NCBI RefSeq assembly: GCF_000002985.6 | Contig: NC_003282.8 | Coordinates: forward strand, 8,122,001 to 8,186,000 | DNA: 64,000 nucleotides | Direction: 5' to 3' | From: Caenorhabditis elegans | Lineage: Eukaryota; Nematoda; Chromadorea; Rhabditida; Rhabditidae | In this document: positions 52,514 through 64,000 of the stretch, one piece after another | Layout: each line of letters opens with the position of its first letter | Numbering within the stretch: position 1 is the stretch's first letter | Notes under the pieces: generated by a model | What the model saw: only the letters and a program-made list of their open reading frames with translations | The model's database searches: none | Told to the model about the DNA's origin: nothing | Position numbers and translations under genes: made by a program

Positions 52514-55108
52514 CGCAAAATTGTCGCTTAAAAACATTTATTTTCAACGAATTGAATGGGATTGTTTTTATTTCTTCGAATTTTGTTTTTAAAATATTTT
52601 AAACTAGTTTTATCCTCATTTTGCAAGTTTGTTTCTGTTTCTCGATTCCCAAGTTTTCCAATAATTCGGTCATCCAACGTACCCGACTTTACCAATATTT
52701 TTCTTGTTTTTGTTTGATATATCATTTTTTTTGGTAATTTTTCTTCCTAAACGCACATGTCAAAGTGCATTTATATAACCGGATGGCATTTTCACTAGAA
52801 AAAGCGAAAAAAAGATATTTCCCTCGTTCTGCCCACTTTTTTCGCCGGAAATTAAGTTCCACCCGTCAATGTCGATTTATCGTCTGCTATCGAGACGAGA
52901 TAAGCGTTCATCTTTCTCTCGAGAAACAACGCCCCTTTATTTAAGTTTTCTGTCCACACATGGAGATTATGATGAAGTCGAAAAAGCAAGAAAAACGAAT
53001 GAACACGATGTTTCTGAAGAAGAGGGGAAAATGGGAAAAAGAGAAGCTGATAGGAAACTGACGATAACAAGTTGTGTGTCTTTCCCACACCAATTCTTAT
53101 CTTCTCATTAGACACGCTAGTGCCTTTTGTCTTGGTTTTTCACATTTGCATGTGTTCGGTCTATTCGTTCATTTTTGTTTTTTCTGTCGGCGGAAACTTG
53201 TGTGGGACTTATTTCGATTCTGAAAAAACATTTGAATAATTTAATAAATTTCTATTTTAGACTACGCATGTTTTTGTAAGTGCATTAGGAGAATATTTAA
53301 AGCAATACTTCGATTTTCCGTAAGAGACTAAATATAAACAAAACGTTTTGAATTGAGAATCTTTCCCCGCGATCTTCAAGCTCTGTAAAGATAGTGGTGA
53401 CGCTTTTTGTTTCTTTTGATGTTTTTGTCCAAGTTTTCGGTACTTTTTTCTCGCATTCTTAAACACACCGATACACTTTTGTAGAGAATTCAATTTCACT
53501 TTTGTTAGTGACACTGTCGTTCCACCTTTCCTTCTCGTATGTTTACATTTCACACCATGGAAATTTTAGGAAAGTTTCTGATTTCCCCTCTTACTGAAAC
53601 TCTCTGAAAAATCTTCTCCATAGAGTCCGTTTTAAATTTATGGCAACTGCAACCTTGTGAGTTCGCATATTGACTCCATCAAACAACTATCAGAAATATG
53701 CCAACAGAAAAAATAGGAGATTCGACACATTTTTCTTGTTTCTTATTCAAAAATTGAGACACCCGATCAGTGCATTTTTTTGAATAAATTTTGTGAAATT
53801 TCCAGATGATCAAGATATTTTCTATTCTTCAGTGATACTCTTCATTCCTTTTTGATCAGAAATTGGGTGGACTCTTCGATTTCTTATCAGCAACTTGTCC
53901 ATCACTCAAGTTTCTTCTTCTTGGGTATCCATATCTGTTCATTTAATCTTCTTCTTCTTTCTTTCTTTCCACCACTTGAAAGTTTCATTTTCTCAGTTTC
54001 TTTCGTTGCTCCGCCTACCCAAAGAGCTTCTAGTGTTGTTCGCAGCTTTACCATAATTTGGGAGCCTTCTAACAATACGGATCCCTCTTTCGTCTCGCTT
54101 CGTTAGGTGCTTGCTTCCAATGACTTGATTACGTCTTTCTCGTCTTCTTCTTCTTCTTCTGAACAAAAATTGGTGGACCAGAAGCTTTTCTTTTCGAAAG
54201 TCGTTTCAAAAAAGTACTTTTCTTCAATGAGTTTCGAAGCTTTACTCCATTTTTTCTTTCCAATTTCCTCATTCTTTCACCGGATTATGCACTCTTGAGA
54301 AAGTCGGAACCATTGTGGGAAATACTTTTGCAATTCTTATTCCGATTGTTCTCATTGTTCTCAGTTAATTTCCATGTATTTCAAAAGTGTATTTAACGAA
54401 AAAATGTTCCAAAACATATCTTTTATTTTAATTTTCTCATAGCTTGACTATTTTGTTTCAATTAAAATTCAATTTTTCAGGCACCTCGAACATCACCCTG
54501 TAGCATTTTATAGGATAATATTCATCTTTTTATTTTATGTAAGTTTTTATTTTATAAAAAATTCAAACAATTTTATACTGTAAAAATTATAGAATTTCTC
54601 TAAATTTTTTAAATGATTTTTCTATTTATCAAGAATTGAAAAATGAGTAAATGAACCACCCTGTTTTGCTTTTATTGACTATATTTATTGGTTTTTCTTA
54701 GATTTTTCTCTAATATTCGATTTGAAACACTTTGTCAAGTTAAAGAAAAAACATTATAAATTATTGTGCAATTATCGATTATCTAAGTTATCTTTTTAAT
54801 GTCTGAGAATTAAAAAACTGTGTTTAAAATCAAAAATTAAAGAAAAACGGGTAGACCCTGACAACTATATCCAGAAAACGCGGTGATTTATTTTGCTCGG
54901 GAATTCAGAAATAATTAGCTCTTTTTTTATTTTTGCAAAATTGAAAAAAAAATTTATACAGTTATATTAAGTCATCACGGTCCATTTTCTATCATTCAAG
55001 ACAAAATTGATAATGAATTTACTGCGCCTTTAAAAACTGAATACTACTCAAATATGTTTGTTTCTGTATCTCAATTTTTCAAAATATCTCCATTTTCAGA
55101 TTTAAAAA

Positions 55109-56681
55109 ATGAAGAAGCTTAAACGGCGTTTGTCAGCAGCATTCCGTCCTGGAAGTAACAATAATGTGAGCATTACCAGTTCTGGAGGATCTTATTATGA
55201 TTCGGATTGTGGTATGTTTTAATTTGAAAATGATTATTTTTTGGTGATGAAGTAATTATAACTATAAACCAAATGGCTTATCAGTTATCATTGAAATGAT
55301 TGATTTCCACGTCGTCCTTGTTCGTCTCAGCATGTGAAAAAGTTATGGAGAAAGCATCAAAAACTGGAAATTCGACTTGAAAATTTGTGGAAATGGAAAA
55401 ATAGCAAAAATAGTTCTACTAAAACATGATCTTTGACCGATACTTTTTGACCAAAAAATATCTGAGAAACTAGTGAAATTATATTTACAAGGGACTCTTT
55501 TTTTGCACTATTTTTATTGAGTGGGTCTATACTTTTAAGTTCAAATTTTCTTCCGAAAAACTTATGTGACGCCCGAAGAAAATCTGTCAATTTTTTTTTA
55601 AATCATAAGAACTAAGATTTTTCTTACAAAAATTCAAATGCCACAGCTTTTCTAACATTTTCGATCACAACGAATCAAAAGATTTTCGCAGATTAACCCT
55701 AATCCTACTGCTTCGTGTCTATTACTTTTTTTCACATTTTTCAATTGTATACAATTTTCAGAAGGACGTAATAATATTGTAATCGGTTACGGTATGATGT
55801 CAGCACCACTTCATGGAAGAACTTGGACACTTTCCGAATCAATGAGCCATTTATCAGACAAAAATGGTGCAATTTTAGAAGAATGTGCAGTTGTTGATCC
55901 AACAGCATTGCTTAGAGTTTCACGAGGAGGTACTGCTGGTAGACGATATGATACAAATGTGTAAGTTTTTTTTGAACTGAAAATTGTTTAAAAGTTAAAA
56001 ATGTGTTTTTGCTCCAAATGGCATAAATTAAATGACATAAAAATAACTGTTAAAAATGTATATAATCAAAAAAAATTTACTTTTTTTTAAATTTTGAATA
56101 AAAATTAGAAATAGGTCTTTTTTCTAATTTCCCGCGCAAATGATCCATCATTTTTTTGTTTTATAATTTAAAACATCGTTTGCCAGCATTTTTTCTGTGA
56201 AAAAAATTCTTTTCGTGTTATTGATTCTTTTGGGCAATTTGAGAATTTTTTAATATCAAATTTTCTTGATGTAAAATGTCTGAAAATGTGTAAAACGATG
56301 TTTCTTTTTATACAAATTAAAAAAAACCAATTAAAATAGCAGAAAAACGCAAAAATTTTGAAATTTAGTCACTCATTTGCGCGGTAGTTCAAAAATAAAT
56401 GCATTTTTAATTTTTCAAAATTGCTTAAAATTTCAAGAGGTTATTAATTTTTAAAACAGTTATATTCGGCATATTAACAATGATTTCTGTAGTTTTGGGC
56501 AAAAATAAATTACCTATTCAAAGAATTTCATTACCTTCTTTTACAAAAACAGAAAATTAAATTTAAAAATTTTGCAGTAATTATATCAACGGAATGCATG
56601 TCCCACCACCACGAACACACAGTCTCTACTATCCACGTGGCTACAATTCTCGTCGAAACTCATATTACGGATCCAATGCTT
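55109..56681 (+). CDS. pct-1: pct-1 alternative N-terminal module (MKKLKRRLS form)
   Basis: Three exons: 55109-55211, 55762-55960 and 56578-56681, preceded by acceptor TTTTCAG ten bases before the ATG. They encode about 135 residues. The start MKKLKRRLSAAFRPG closely matches the N-terminus of human PCTAIRE-1/CDK16 (MKKIKRQLSMTLRGG). A Ser- and Arg-rich region follows (RTWTLSESMSHLSD; RTHSLYYPRGYNSRRNSYYG) with several candidate basophilic or proline-directed phosphorylation sites. The module ends in phase 1, which fits the exon at 63625 and not the exon at 62695. PCTAIRE kinases act in neurons and vesicle transport; PCT-1 takes part with CDK-5 in sending presynaptic components to axons. The kinase domain is outside the window. 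Confidence 0.8.
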
Positions 56682-59600
56682 GTGAGTATTTTCATTGTTT
56701 TCATAACAAAAAAACTGTCCGAAAAAGTGAATACATATGCAAAGTACATCCTCAAAATGACCTTCCCGTCGGAATTGACGATACTTGTTCATACATACAA
56801 AGAAGTCAGAAATGAGTCTGTTTTGCGATGAAAGAGACGAAAAGAAAGAAAAGAGAGAATAAAGAAATGTTTGAAATTAGCCGAACGAATGAATTCCGAT
56901 GGGACGACATCTTTCAACTTGATCATTTTTAGTGATAAGCTCGGTTTCTTCTTCCTCTTATTTTTGAAATGAAGAGCAAGAATTTTTGAGTTCTGCTATT
57001 CTAGATTTTTACGAATCATAGTTTCTCTGAAATGAAATTTAGAAAATTATAGAACTAGAGGAAAGTTTCATAAATTAAATTTTGATTTTGGAAGTTCTAA
57101 TAACCATTTTTACTCTGGAGTAAGTATTTCGAAATACACTAATTAATGTAGGTCAAAACATCTGTTCTTCACCACACATTTGTGTATTTCAATTTTTCCT
57201 CAGTTTGCACCTGGTTTCTTTACCTTTTTTGCAGGTGTTTCTGGTCATGTGCCGGTTTAAATTCACTAAATGTTTTCACCTAGAATAATTTATTTTAATT
57301 CAAATTATGCTTAACACTTTTTTCCATATAGCCTTAAGATCTATTTTTATTTCATTTTCCAGTTGAATTATCGGTCAGTCAGTCACACAGCTGGATTATA
57401 TATTCTTCAACGTTGTCATTTTTCTCTTATTCTAGTGATTTTTACTAGGAAACTAAGAATAGATTTAGACTAAGAATAGATGGGGATTTTAGAAATTCTT
57501 TATATGAGAGAAAAATAGTCTTTTTGCCTTTAGAATGTTCAGAAAGTTTATGCTTGGTACTATTGCGTTTACCGTAATTATAGTTTTTGTTCTCCTATAG
57601 TGTTTTCCATCATTTCTGCCCACCGACTACTATTAATTTCGAAACATTACTAGTTTCTACTTGTTCTTTTTTTTTTTCATTTTTAACATGCCGCCCCCTG
57701 TCATCTTCTCTTTCCGATTAATCACTATTCTCCAACAACGAACACACGTACTGACAATGGCCGGTTAATTGATACCCACACGAAGGCTTCCGATTGCCCA
57801 TTGTCATTCAGTGAGTTGTTGGAAGAAATTCACTATGAGAATCACTTCATTTTTCCTTATTTCCAAAACCTTCTGTCCCGTGAATCTCCGTTGCAGGCAA
57901 TAAAGTAAGACGATGCTCATGGTTTTTTCCTGGGTTACTGTAGCTCATAGTGAATGATGGAATAGAGTTTGTGGGTTTTGTTTCCTCCAAATAATAATTG
58001 ATCAAAATACATCAATAGAATATAATTATCAGATATCAATGTCAAAAAGAACACCTTTCAAGACGTGCCATTAACTTTTTTTCCAAATTTTGTTGTTTAT
58101 GTCCTCTGTGAGCACAAATACACAAATGAAATGTTGTTGCCCTACCAGATGTGGCTGTCTTCGTCGTCTTTTTCTTCTACTCGCCCCTGTCCCTCCATTC
58201 AAAAACTATTGTTTCACTTTTTGTCTGTGATCTCTTTCTCCCATTCCAAAACTCTTCTGAACTTTTCTTATTTTTTCTTAAAGTCGGTTTACGGGCGTTC
58301 ACACAGGCAAAAAAAACATTTCGGAAGGTTATGAGAAAGACAAACACTGTTATAAACCTATTTTGTTTTATACTATGTGCCCTTCCGAAACATTTTCTGT
58401 ATGCAAATCTGATCATTCCATATGCAAAAAATGACGTTTGTTGTGCTTCAAAATTTTATAAATGATCTTTTGAATTGAAAATTTTATTTGAAATGGTTTT
58501 TATTTCGGAAAAATTGAATATCTGAATAATTGTAAAAATTTAAAATTCTGAAAAACTATGATTTGTTCATTTTAGCACCATTTGAGTAGTTTTATATTTA
58601 AACCCAGACGTCTCATTTTGTGGTTTCGGTGTTTTTTATTGAATTTAAAATTCAAAGGAAAAAATAAATTATTTTGGTTCATGAACACATCGAAAGACCT
58701 CTCCTCATCTTTCATCTTTCCGCAGCTGTTTCGCACGTATTAACTACAGTTTTATATCCCTCGATGAGGGCGGGTTTCTCGACACCTCCTCTGAACTTAA
58801 TTACCCCCAGTTCAATTCATTTCGAGTTCAAATTGATCATAAATTGAGCCTAAATTTGGGCGAAATACTGGTTTTATTGCTGAATTCTTTCTGCGTTTGG
58901 TATGTGTTTTACAAAAACTGAATAAGTTGATATAGGAAATAATTTTCTAAAAAGAAAACTTGAATTTCCATTTTATAAACTATATTGAAAGGGTCCACAT
59001 GCGGTTTTCATGAAAATTTGAAAGTACTTTCGAGTGCTCCTTTCTGCAAGATGTCCTCTTCTTCCACACTACTTCCACATTATATTATCCGTCGAATGTT
59101 TCTTTTGTTCACCTCCCCGCCGCGATGGCTCCGATGTGTGGAAGAAGTAAAGCCCATCCATTTCAACCCCGAAAACTTTTTTTTCGCATTTTTATTTTGT
59201 GTATGTGGATGTGCGTGTGCGATGCTCCTCTTCAAACCAAGACTTATCCATCAAAATCCGTTTGGAGCTGTTGGGTTTGGGGTTCCAAATTTCATTTTAT
59301 CAGTATTAACCAACATAAAGTCTCTAAAACGCCAGCTCACATTAATTCAAGGTTCCTGATTTTATTTAGAATAACTATAATAGTTATTAATTCTGATCTA
59401 TGTTTTAAAAAGAACACTTCGAATCTTATTTCTCACTCTGAACTTTCTCTGCTCTCTAAGTACCTCCACTTTGGCTCTGTGCTCTTTTTTCCCAGCCTTG
59501 CTTTTACATCTTCGCACAATCTTGCTGCTCTTTCACACTGAATTCCTGCAAGAGCGTCAGAAAGGTTAGAAGACGTGCAAATTGTGTTAAGATTCAACAG

Positions 59601-59689
59601 CTTCATCTTCTTCTTCTTCGTCCCTAGTTGTCCTATTTACTCTCTCACTCTCTTTCCTGTGTAACAATCACCTCAAATTGAGCATAACA
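56682..59689 (+). other. Intron/upstream region before the second pct-1 start
   Basis: About 3 kb without a supported exon. Open frames near 58065-58465 and 58985-59541 lack coding features. It is an intron for the upstream form and probably holds the promoter for the form starting at 59690. Confidence 0.4.
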
Positions 59690-62600
59690 ATGCTCATTCT
59701 GTCCACCGCTAATCGACAGCCAATGGACGACGTTCAATATGACGTCCAAGTCGGGAGTGGAGGAAGTAGGCAGCAGTCAAAAAAGGTTAGGGATTACGGA
59801 ATGTCAGGTTTTCTTCCTCGTTCGTTCGCTCCTGCTGTCAACGTCTTTTGCATCATACGGGTATATATTCAGCAGACCCAGAATGTTTTTTTCCAAGAAA
59901 GTATAACTTATTTTTTTCAAAATTCTCATAGGAAAATCAAGATTGATCTCTTTTTGTCCCCATTTTGGTCGAAATAATACAATCACACTCCCTCCCTTTT
60001 CTCCTTGATTAGCAGTCATTTCTCTATCCCCGTCCATATATATTTATTGTTGTTTTTTGGTCGGCGATGCTCAGAGGACAGTAGGAGGAGGAGCTTTTTT
60101 CTCTTAGAATGAAATTAATTAAATTCGAGAAAAAAACGAAACGAAAGTAGTTCTACAAGGATAGAAATAAAACATCGCAGAAGATTTTATTTAATCAGAA
60201 AAAAATATTTAGAAATAAAAACCTACTTTATATTAGTAGTTAATTGTGAATAGAGAATAAAATCTATATGGTTCATTAAGAATTCCATTTTAGGATTGAA
60301 TATTGACTAAATAAAATTCATTCCATCATTTTTATTGTCCAAGTCGGTTTGGATAAAAAGAGCAAAACGGGAAGCGGCTCATGGAGACTACTCAAAGGTG
60401 GTTTCCCAACGAAGCACACGCATTTCGAATTTATAATTGACATCCTAGACAGATTTTGCATATGGAATGAACCTTGTGGTAGTCTCAATGACATAAAGAA
60501 TCGGGGCACTTGTTTCACAACTCTCATCAATTTCTGATTGATGCTCTTGACCCCTCTGTCTATCTGATCGTTATTCATTCCGACCCGGAATCACTGCTCA
60601 GTGCAGGAGACAAAAAGTGCGGTAGGCCAGTAACTTTTTATTGGTGTATCCTCTCTTGTTGACAATCGCGCGAATGGAAAGTTTACACCAATCGAGTGCC
60701 TTTTTGACATTCAGTGACCGCATGGGTGTGAACAGATGTGATTTTAATGTAATAACACGCGGCTCAATAGAGCGGTGATTGGGAGCACGGACGTCGTCTT
60801 CATTCATCCTCCGACGTTTCCTGCTGTGTGAGCAGATGACGTGGCGGATAGTAGAAGAAGACGAGCGCTTGTCACAGGCAATTCAGTCCCTCAGGACATT
60901 CAAGATTTTGGCATTCGGTTTTTGAGATTTTGAGTTCACGAGGTCTAAAGAATTAGAAAGAGGTTTTTGTAATCAATTGTTATATCATCCCAATATTGTG
61001 TAACCCGTAGTCGTAGTTTTCAGTTTCTATTCTGCATGTTATTTTCACAAGAATTCTGAAAATATCATGTCTTATTCATTTGGTAATTATTTTCCGCCAA
61101 CGCCTTATTCCCTTCTCTCGTTAGCATTACTATTCAAGTCTCGAAGACGACGACAACGACGTCATGACAAACAAGAGAATAAAAACTAGAGACTTCTTTT
61201 GAAAAATAGTCTGGAGAAATGAGAAAGAAAATATATATATTCGTCTGAAAAACCTGGAGCCTCTTCATTCTGAAAGTTGTATCGGTTGCTATAGAACGAC
61301 GTGGGCTCTGTCATAGCAGGAGCAACACTAGGCGGATTAGTTAGGCAAACTGAGAGGCGAGAGAGGGGAAGAAGTGCTCATAGAAGGGGCGACACAGGGG
61401 GGCTCCTCCCCCGTTACTCTTCTCCTATCGACACTGTGCTCACTCTCTGCTCTTCTCACCCCTGGCTTACACGATGTCGTTGCCTTCGTCCACTACTACT
61501 ACTCTTTCGCTCTTTTCTTCGTATCGTCTGCGTTTGTGCACCACGCCTCCATCCGGAGCTCTCTAGCTTTTGTCTGCGTCTCGTTTAATATTCAACGGAG
61601 AGAGATGGAAGGATATTCTAGTTTGCGAGCCGAGAGCTGCGCACACGCTATTCATGCTCGAGTTTACTTCTACGACGAGACGCCTGACGCCGTGCTCCGT
61701 TGGCTCATTAGAGGCACGACAAGTTATCTCAGCAAATGTGTTTTTGCACGCCCACAATCTCGTTTATTTTTTCATCTGAAAATAGAAGCGTTCTTTTGCA
61801 ACACAATAAGTTACTCTTGGTCATTCCAAAAAAACAGTAAGTAATATGATGCTAGTTTTGAGCAGATTACGTAGTTTCTACACGATTTACTCAGTCTTTT
61901 GTGACTTATTCCATATTTTTTTCAACAAAAAAATCAAGTGGTCACGTCACTTTCTCTTCTTTTATGTACATTTCGGATAGGTGTCCGCATGCAAGCTCCC
62001 TCAACCAAAACGTGAAAATTTGAGGCTTCGATTTTATTTTTCAGTGGAAAATTCGTATTTTTCATCTTCCTCTCAGTTGGTCTTACAAAATTGTAAATTC
62101 AGTTACAACTAATAGAATTGGAGGTTTTTTTAAGATAAATTAGTTGTGACAACTTTCAAATCGGTGTTATGAACTCATTTTCACACCATTATCATTAGAC
62201 ATTCATCGACACTTCTTCTTTTCCATCTATCCTCTTTCTTCTCTCATCATCATCTTCCTTTTCTATACTCCATTTTCTTATTTCTCCTTCATCGTTTGAA
62301 TTTCCGTTTCAGCTTGCTTTTTTAGCCTCACTCTCAGTGAATTGAAAACCGGGAAAGCATCAGAAATTCATCGATTCGTACATGATAAATTCTTGTTCCG
62401 CCATTTCTATGCATTCGAAATCTGAAAATCAAAACCAACGATTTTTCAGGACCACTTTTATTACTTTTGTCTAGTGTAACTTTTGAAAATTATCAGTACA
62501 ATTATGTAACGATTTTGATTTCCAAGGTTCTAAACTCCTTACATATAGATTTATAGATTTTGTTTTTCTAAATTTGAAATTAATCCTAAAAGAAATCCCT

Positions 62601-63819
62601 TGCCATTAAGCTCCTTATTTAATTGTATACTTTCTCATTTCCATCGTTCTGTTTCCTTCATCCCGCTCTCTTGAACTCTATCAATTTAATTCAGTTGTCC
62701 GCCAAGTGCATGACCGCGTACTCTCCGGCGGATTCGAACGCCGAGGCGCGTCTTCTGTCAGGAGGTTCGGACCCGATCTCGGATACTGAAAACCTATTAG
62801 ATCTTGCATATGAAGTTGGAACGTCATCATCTGATAATACTCGATACGATAGAGAAAGTGAAAATGATGAAGAGGAAATTGGTGTTGGATGGGAAGATAC
62901 AACATCTTCGAGTTTAAATAAAAGAATGTGCAAATCAGCGACATTTCATGATTTTTGTGATGATTCTGAATATTCGAGACGTCCGGTCACGACTTTACAC
63001 GAAGAAGATTTTGATGAAGAAGAAGAGGACGAATTTGAAGATGCAAGTGATCGAAGAAATCTAGACGAGGATGATGTAGAATATGAGGATGAAGATGATG
63101 AAGATGATATTGTTGTAGAAGAAGAAGAAATAACACCTGAAGATATTGAACATTCTCCAACAGGAGTTACAACTCAAACAACTCCTCCATCTAATAATAC
63201 AAGTAAATCAAAAAAGAAAAAGAAACGAAAATCAGATGAAGAAGATGGGCTTCGAAAAATGAAGAAAAGCAGTACATTTGCTTCTTTTCTAAACATGTTC
63301 GTGTCCAGAAGACGTTCCGGAAGGGATTCTGGTGAGAGACTCATGTCTCGTAGCACGTGCATGTTAAGGCCAAGCATTTCATTGTGTAAGTTTCCAATGA
63401 ATGAAATTTGTCTTGACATTCTTTTGAAGGATTTAAGTAGAACACAAAAATTTCTCAATTTTTGTAGTTTTGTAATTCAAAACCACTTCTTATAAGAGTC
63501 ATCTATGACGTAACTGGAGCTAGTAATCTGAAAAGGAATGGTTATTAAAAAAAGGATGTACTTTGTATATGTGACTAGTTTATAGACTGAGTAAAATTGA
63601 AGCCAATAACTTGACAATTTACAGCGGTTGTCCAAGAATCGATGATTTTGGGATCAGATGGAGAGAGTGTTGAAGTTTCTCCGTGTACTTCTGATCAAAC
63701 GCCAACAGGTGTTCCTCCTAGGTAATTGATATTTTATTATAATATTATGTTAATTTTCATATTTCAGATACATTGTGAACGTGAAAATGCGACAGAAGAC
63801 AGCTAGAAAGTGGAGTGAG
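59690..63819 (+). CDS. pct-1: pct-1 long acidic N-terminal form (partial at 3' end)
   Basis: Exons 59690-59785, 62695-63385, 63625-63721 and 63768-63819; all phases agree, and the gene continues past the window. The first exon encodes 32 residues (MLILSTANRQ to SGGSRQQSKK). The large exon is strikingly acidic (EEEEDEFEDASD; EDEDDEDDIVVEEEEITPED), then strongly basic (SKKKKKRKS), then RSTCMLRPSISL. The last two exons read LGSDGESVEV, SDQTPTG and VNVKMRQKTARKWSE. Human CDK16 has GSDGES, SDE and VRVRMRNHPPRKIS in the same order just before its kinase domain, which identifies the gene. These two exons are shared with the MKKLKRRLS form. The acidic module has no counterpart in human CDK16 that I recall and looks nematode-specific. 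Confidence 0.82.
59786..62694 (+). other. 2.9-kb intron with a GC-rich promoter-like stretch
   Basis: Mostly AT-rich intron. Bases about 61290-61780 are much more GC-rich, with CT/GA runs and a 77-codon open frame (ATG 61605) ending at a near-consensus donor ACAGTAAGT (61837). This looks like a promoter with a possible alternative first exon. Confidence 0.4.
61605..61836 (+). CDS. Possible third pct-1 first exon (weak)
   Basis: ATG 61605 opens 77 codons (MEGYSSLRAESCAHAIHARV onward) up to donor GTAAGT at 61837. The exon would end in phase 1, compatible with the shared exon at 63625. No domain is recognisable, and high GC alone could explain the open frame. I list it as a testable candidate, not a firm gene part. 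Confidence 0.2.
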
Positions 63820-64000
63820 GTATGGTTTTACTTAGTTGAAAAGTAATTGTTCAATAATTGAATAAAATGATTTTTACTAAAAAAAGTTTTGACCGGAGTA
63901 ACACAATTTTTTTTGAAATATGAAATCCAAGAAAAAAATTTAAATTCTTTAAATATTAAAAAAAAAACGTTCGTATTCTCGATTCTAAATTCACATGCCT

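Larger units (their letters stand above)
46829..55108. other. 8-kb largely non-coding region between lectin B and pct-1
   Basis: I find no gene with supported exons here. Some open frames exist (for example 48397-48777 on plus) but lack splice sites, domains or codon character. The region holds a fold-back repeat (49256-49356), a pair of related dispersed repeats (52026 and 52441), a small hairpin (47879-47914) and CT-rich patches (about 49440-49500, 54120-54160). It probably includes distal pct-1 control sequence and possibly non-coding first exons. Confidence 0.4.

Noticed and set aside
58065-59541. Several frames of 90-140 codons upstream of the 59.7 kb pct-1 start
   Set aside because: Overlapping frames of equal length, no domains, and typical pyrimidine-rich promoter composition.

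Overview
The window is nematode chromosomal DNA, and I recognise it as Caenorhabditis elegans chromosome IV around the p38 MAP kinase cluster (recalled cosmids F42G8 and B0218). The evidence is AT-rich DNA, short introns ending in TTTTCAG, splice acceptors placed just before start codons (trans-splicing), C. elegans-type fold-back repeats, and proteins I recognise directly (PMK-1, ISP-1, MOC-3, FAAH). Gene identities rest on conceptual splicing by eye and memory of families; no search was run.

Layout. 1-3.4 kb: the last exon of a selenium-binding-protein/methanethiol-oxidase-like gene that seems to lack the family's C-terminus, followed by a nested inverted-repeat mobile element. 3.4-10.2 kb: an ERp44-like ER thioredoxin protein, a CEP41-like rhodanese gene with an X-box at its 5' end, a complex I NDUFB11-type subunit (minus) and moc-3 (plus). 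10.3-14.0 kb, minus strand: sph-1 (synaptophysin family) and isp-1 (Rieske protein of complex III). 14.6-16.9 kb: a two-pass membrane protein that I cannot name. 18.2-28.7 kb: pmk-3, pmk-2 and pmk-1 in one direction, an operon of three p38 kinases used in stress, innate immunity and neuronal signalling. 30.4-39.9 kb: two FAAH paralogues with a reversed CK1/TTBK-like kinase between them. 40.0-46.8 kb, minus: two duplicated double C-type-lectin genes flanking an unrecognised gene. 46.8-64 kb: mostly non-coding DNA and large introns at the 5' end of pct-1 (PCTAIRE/CDK16-type kinase); at least two alternative N-terminal coding modules are visible, and the kinase domain lies beyond the window.

How genes relate. 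Three genes serve mitochondria or cofactors (isp-1, NDUFB11-like, moc-3). The p38 triad shares a transcript and is probably separated by trans-splicing. pmk-2 also carries a tiny uORF that overlaps its start and a perfect miR-58/bantam-family seed site in its 3'UTR. The lectin pair has intestinal GATA motifs just upstream. I did not find a wholly new system. The best leads are the X-box/CEP41-like gene, the pmk-2 leader and UTR, the truncated SELENBP-like gene next to the nested element, the alternative pct-1 N-termini, and the two unrecognised genes.
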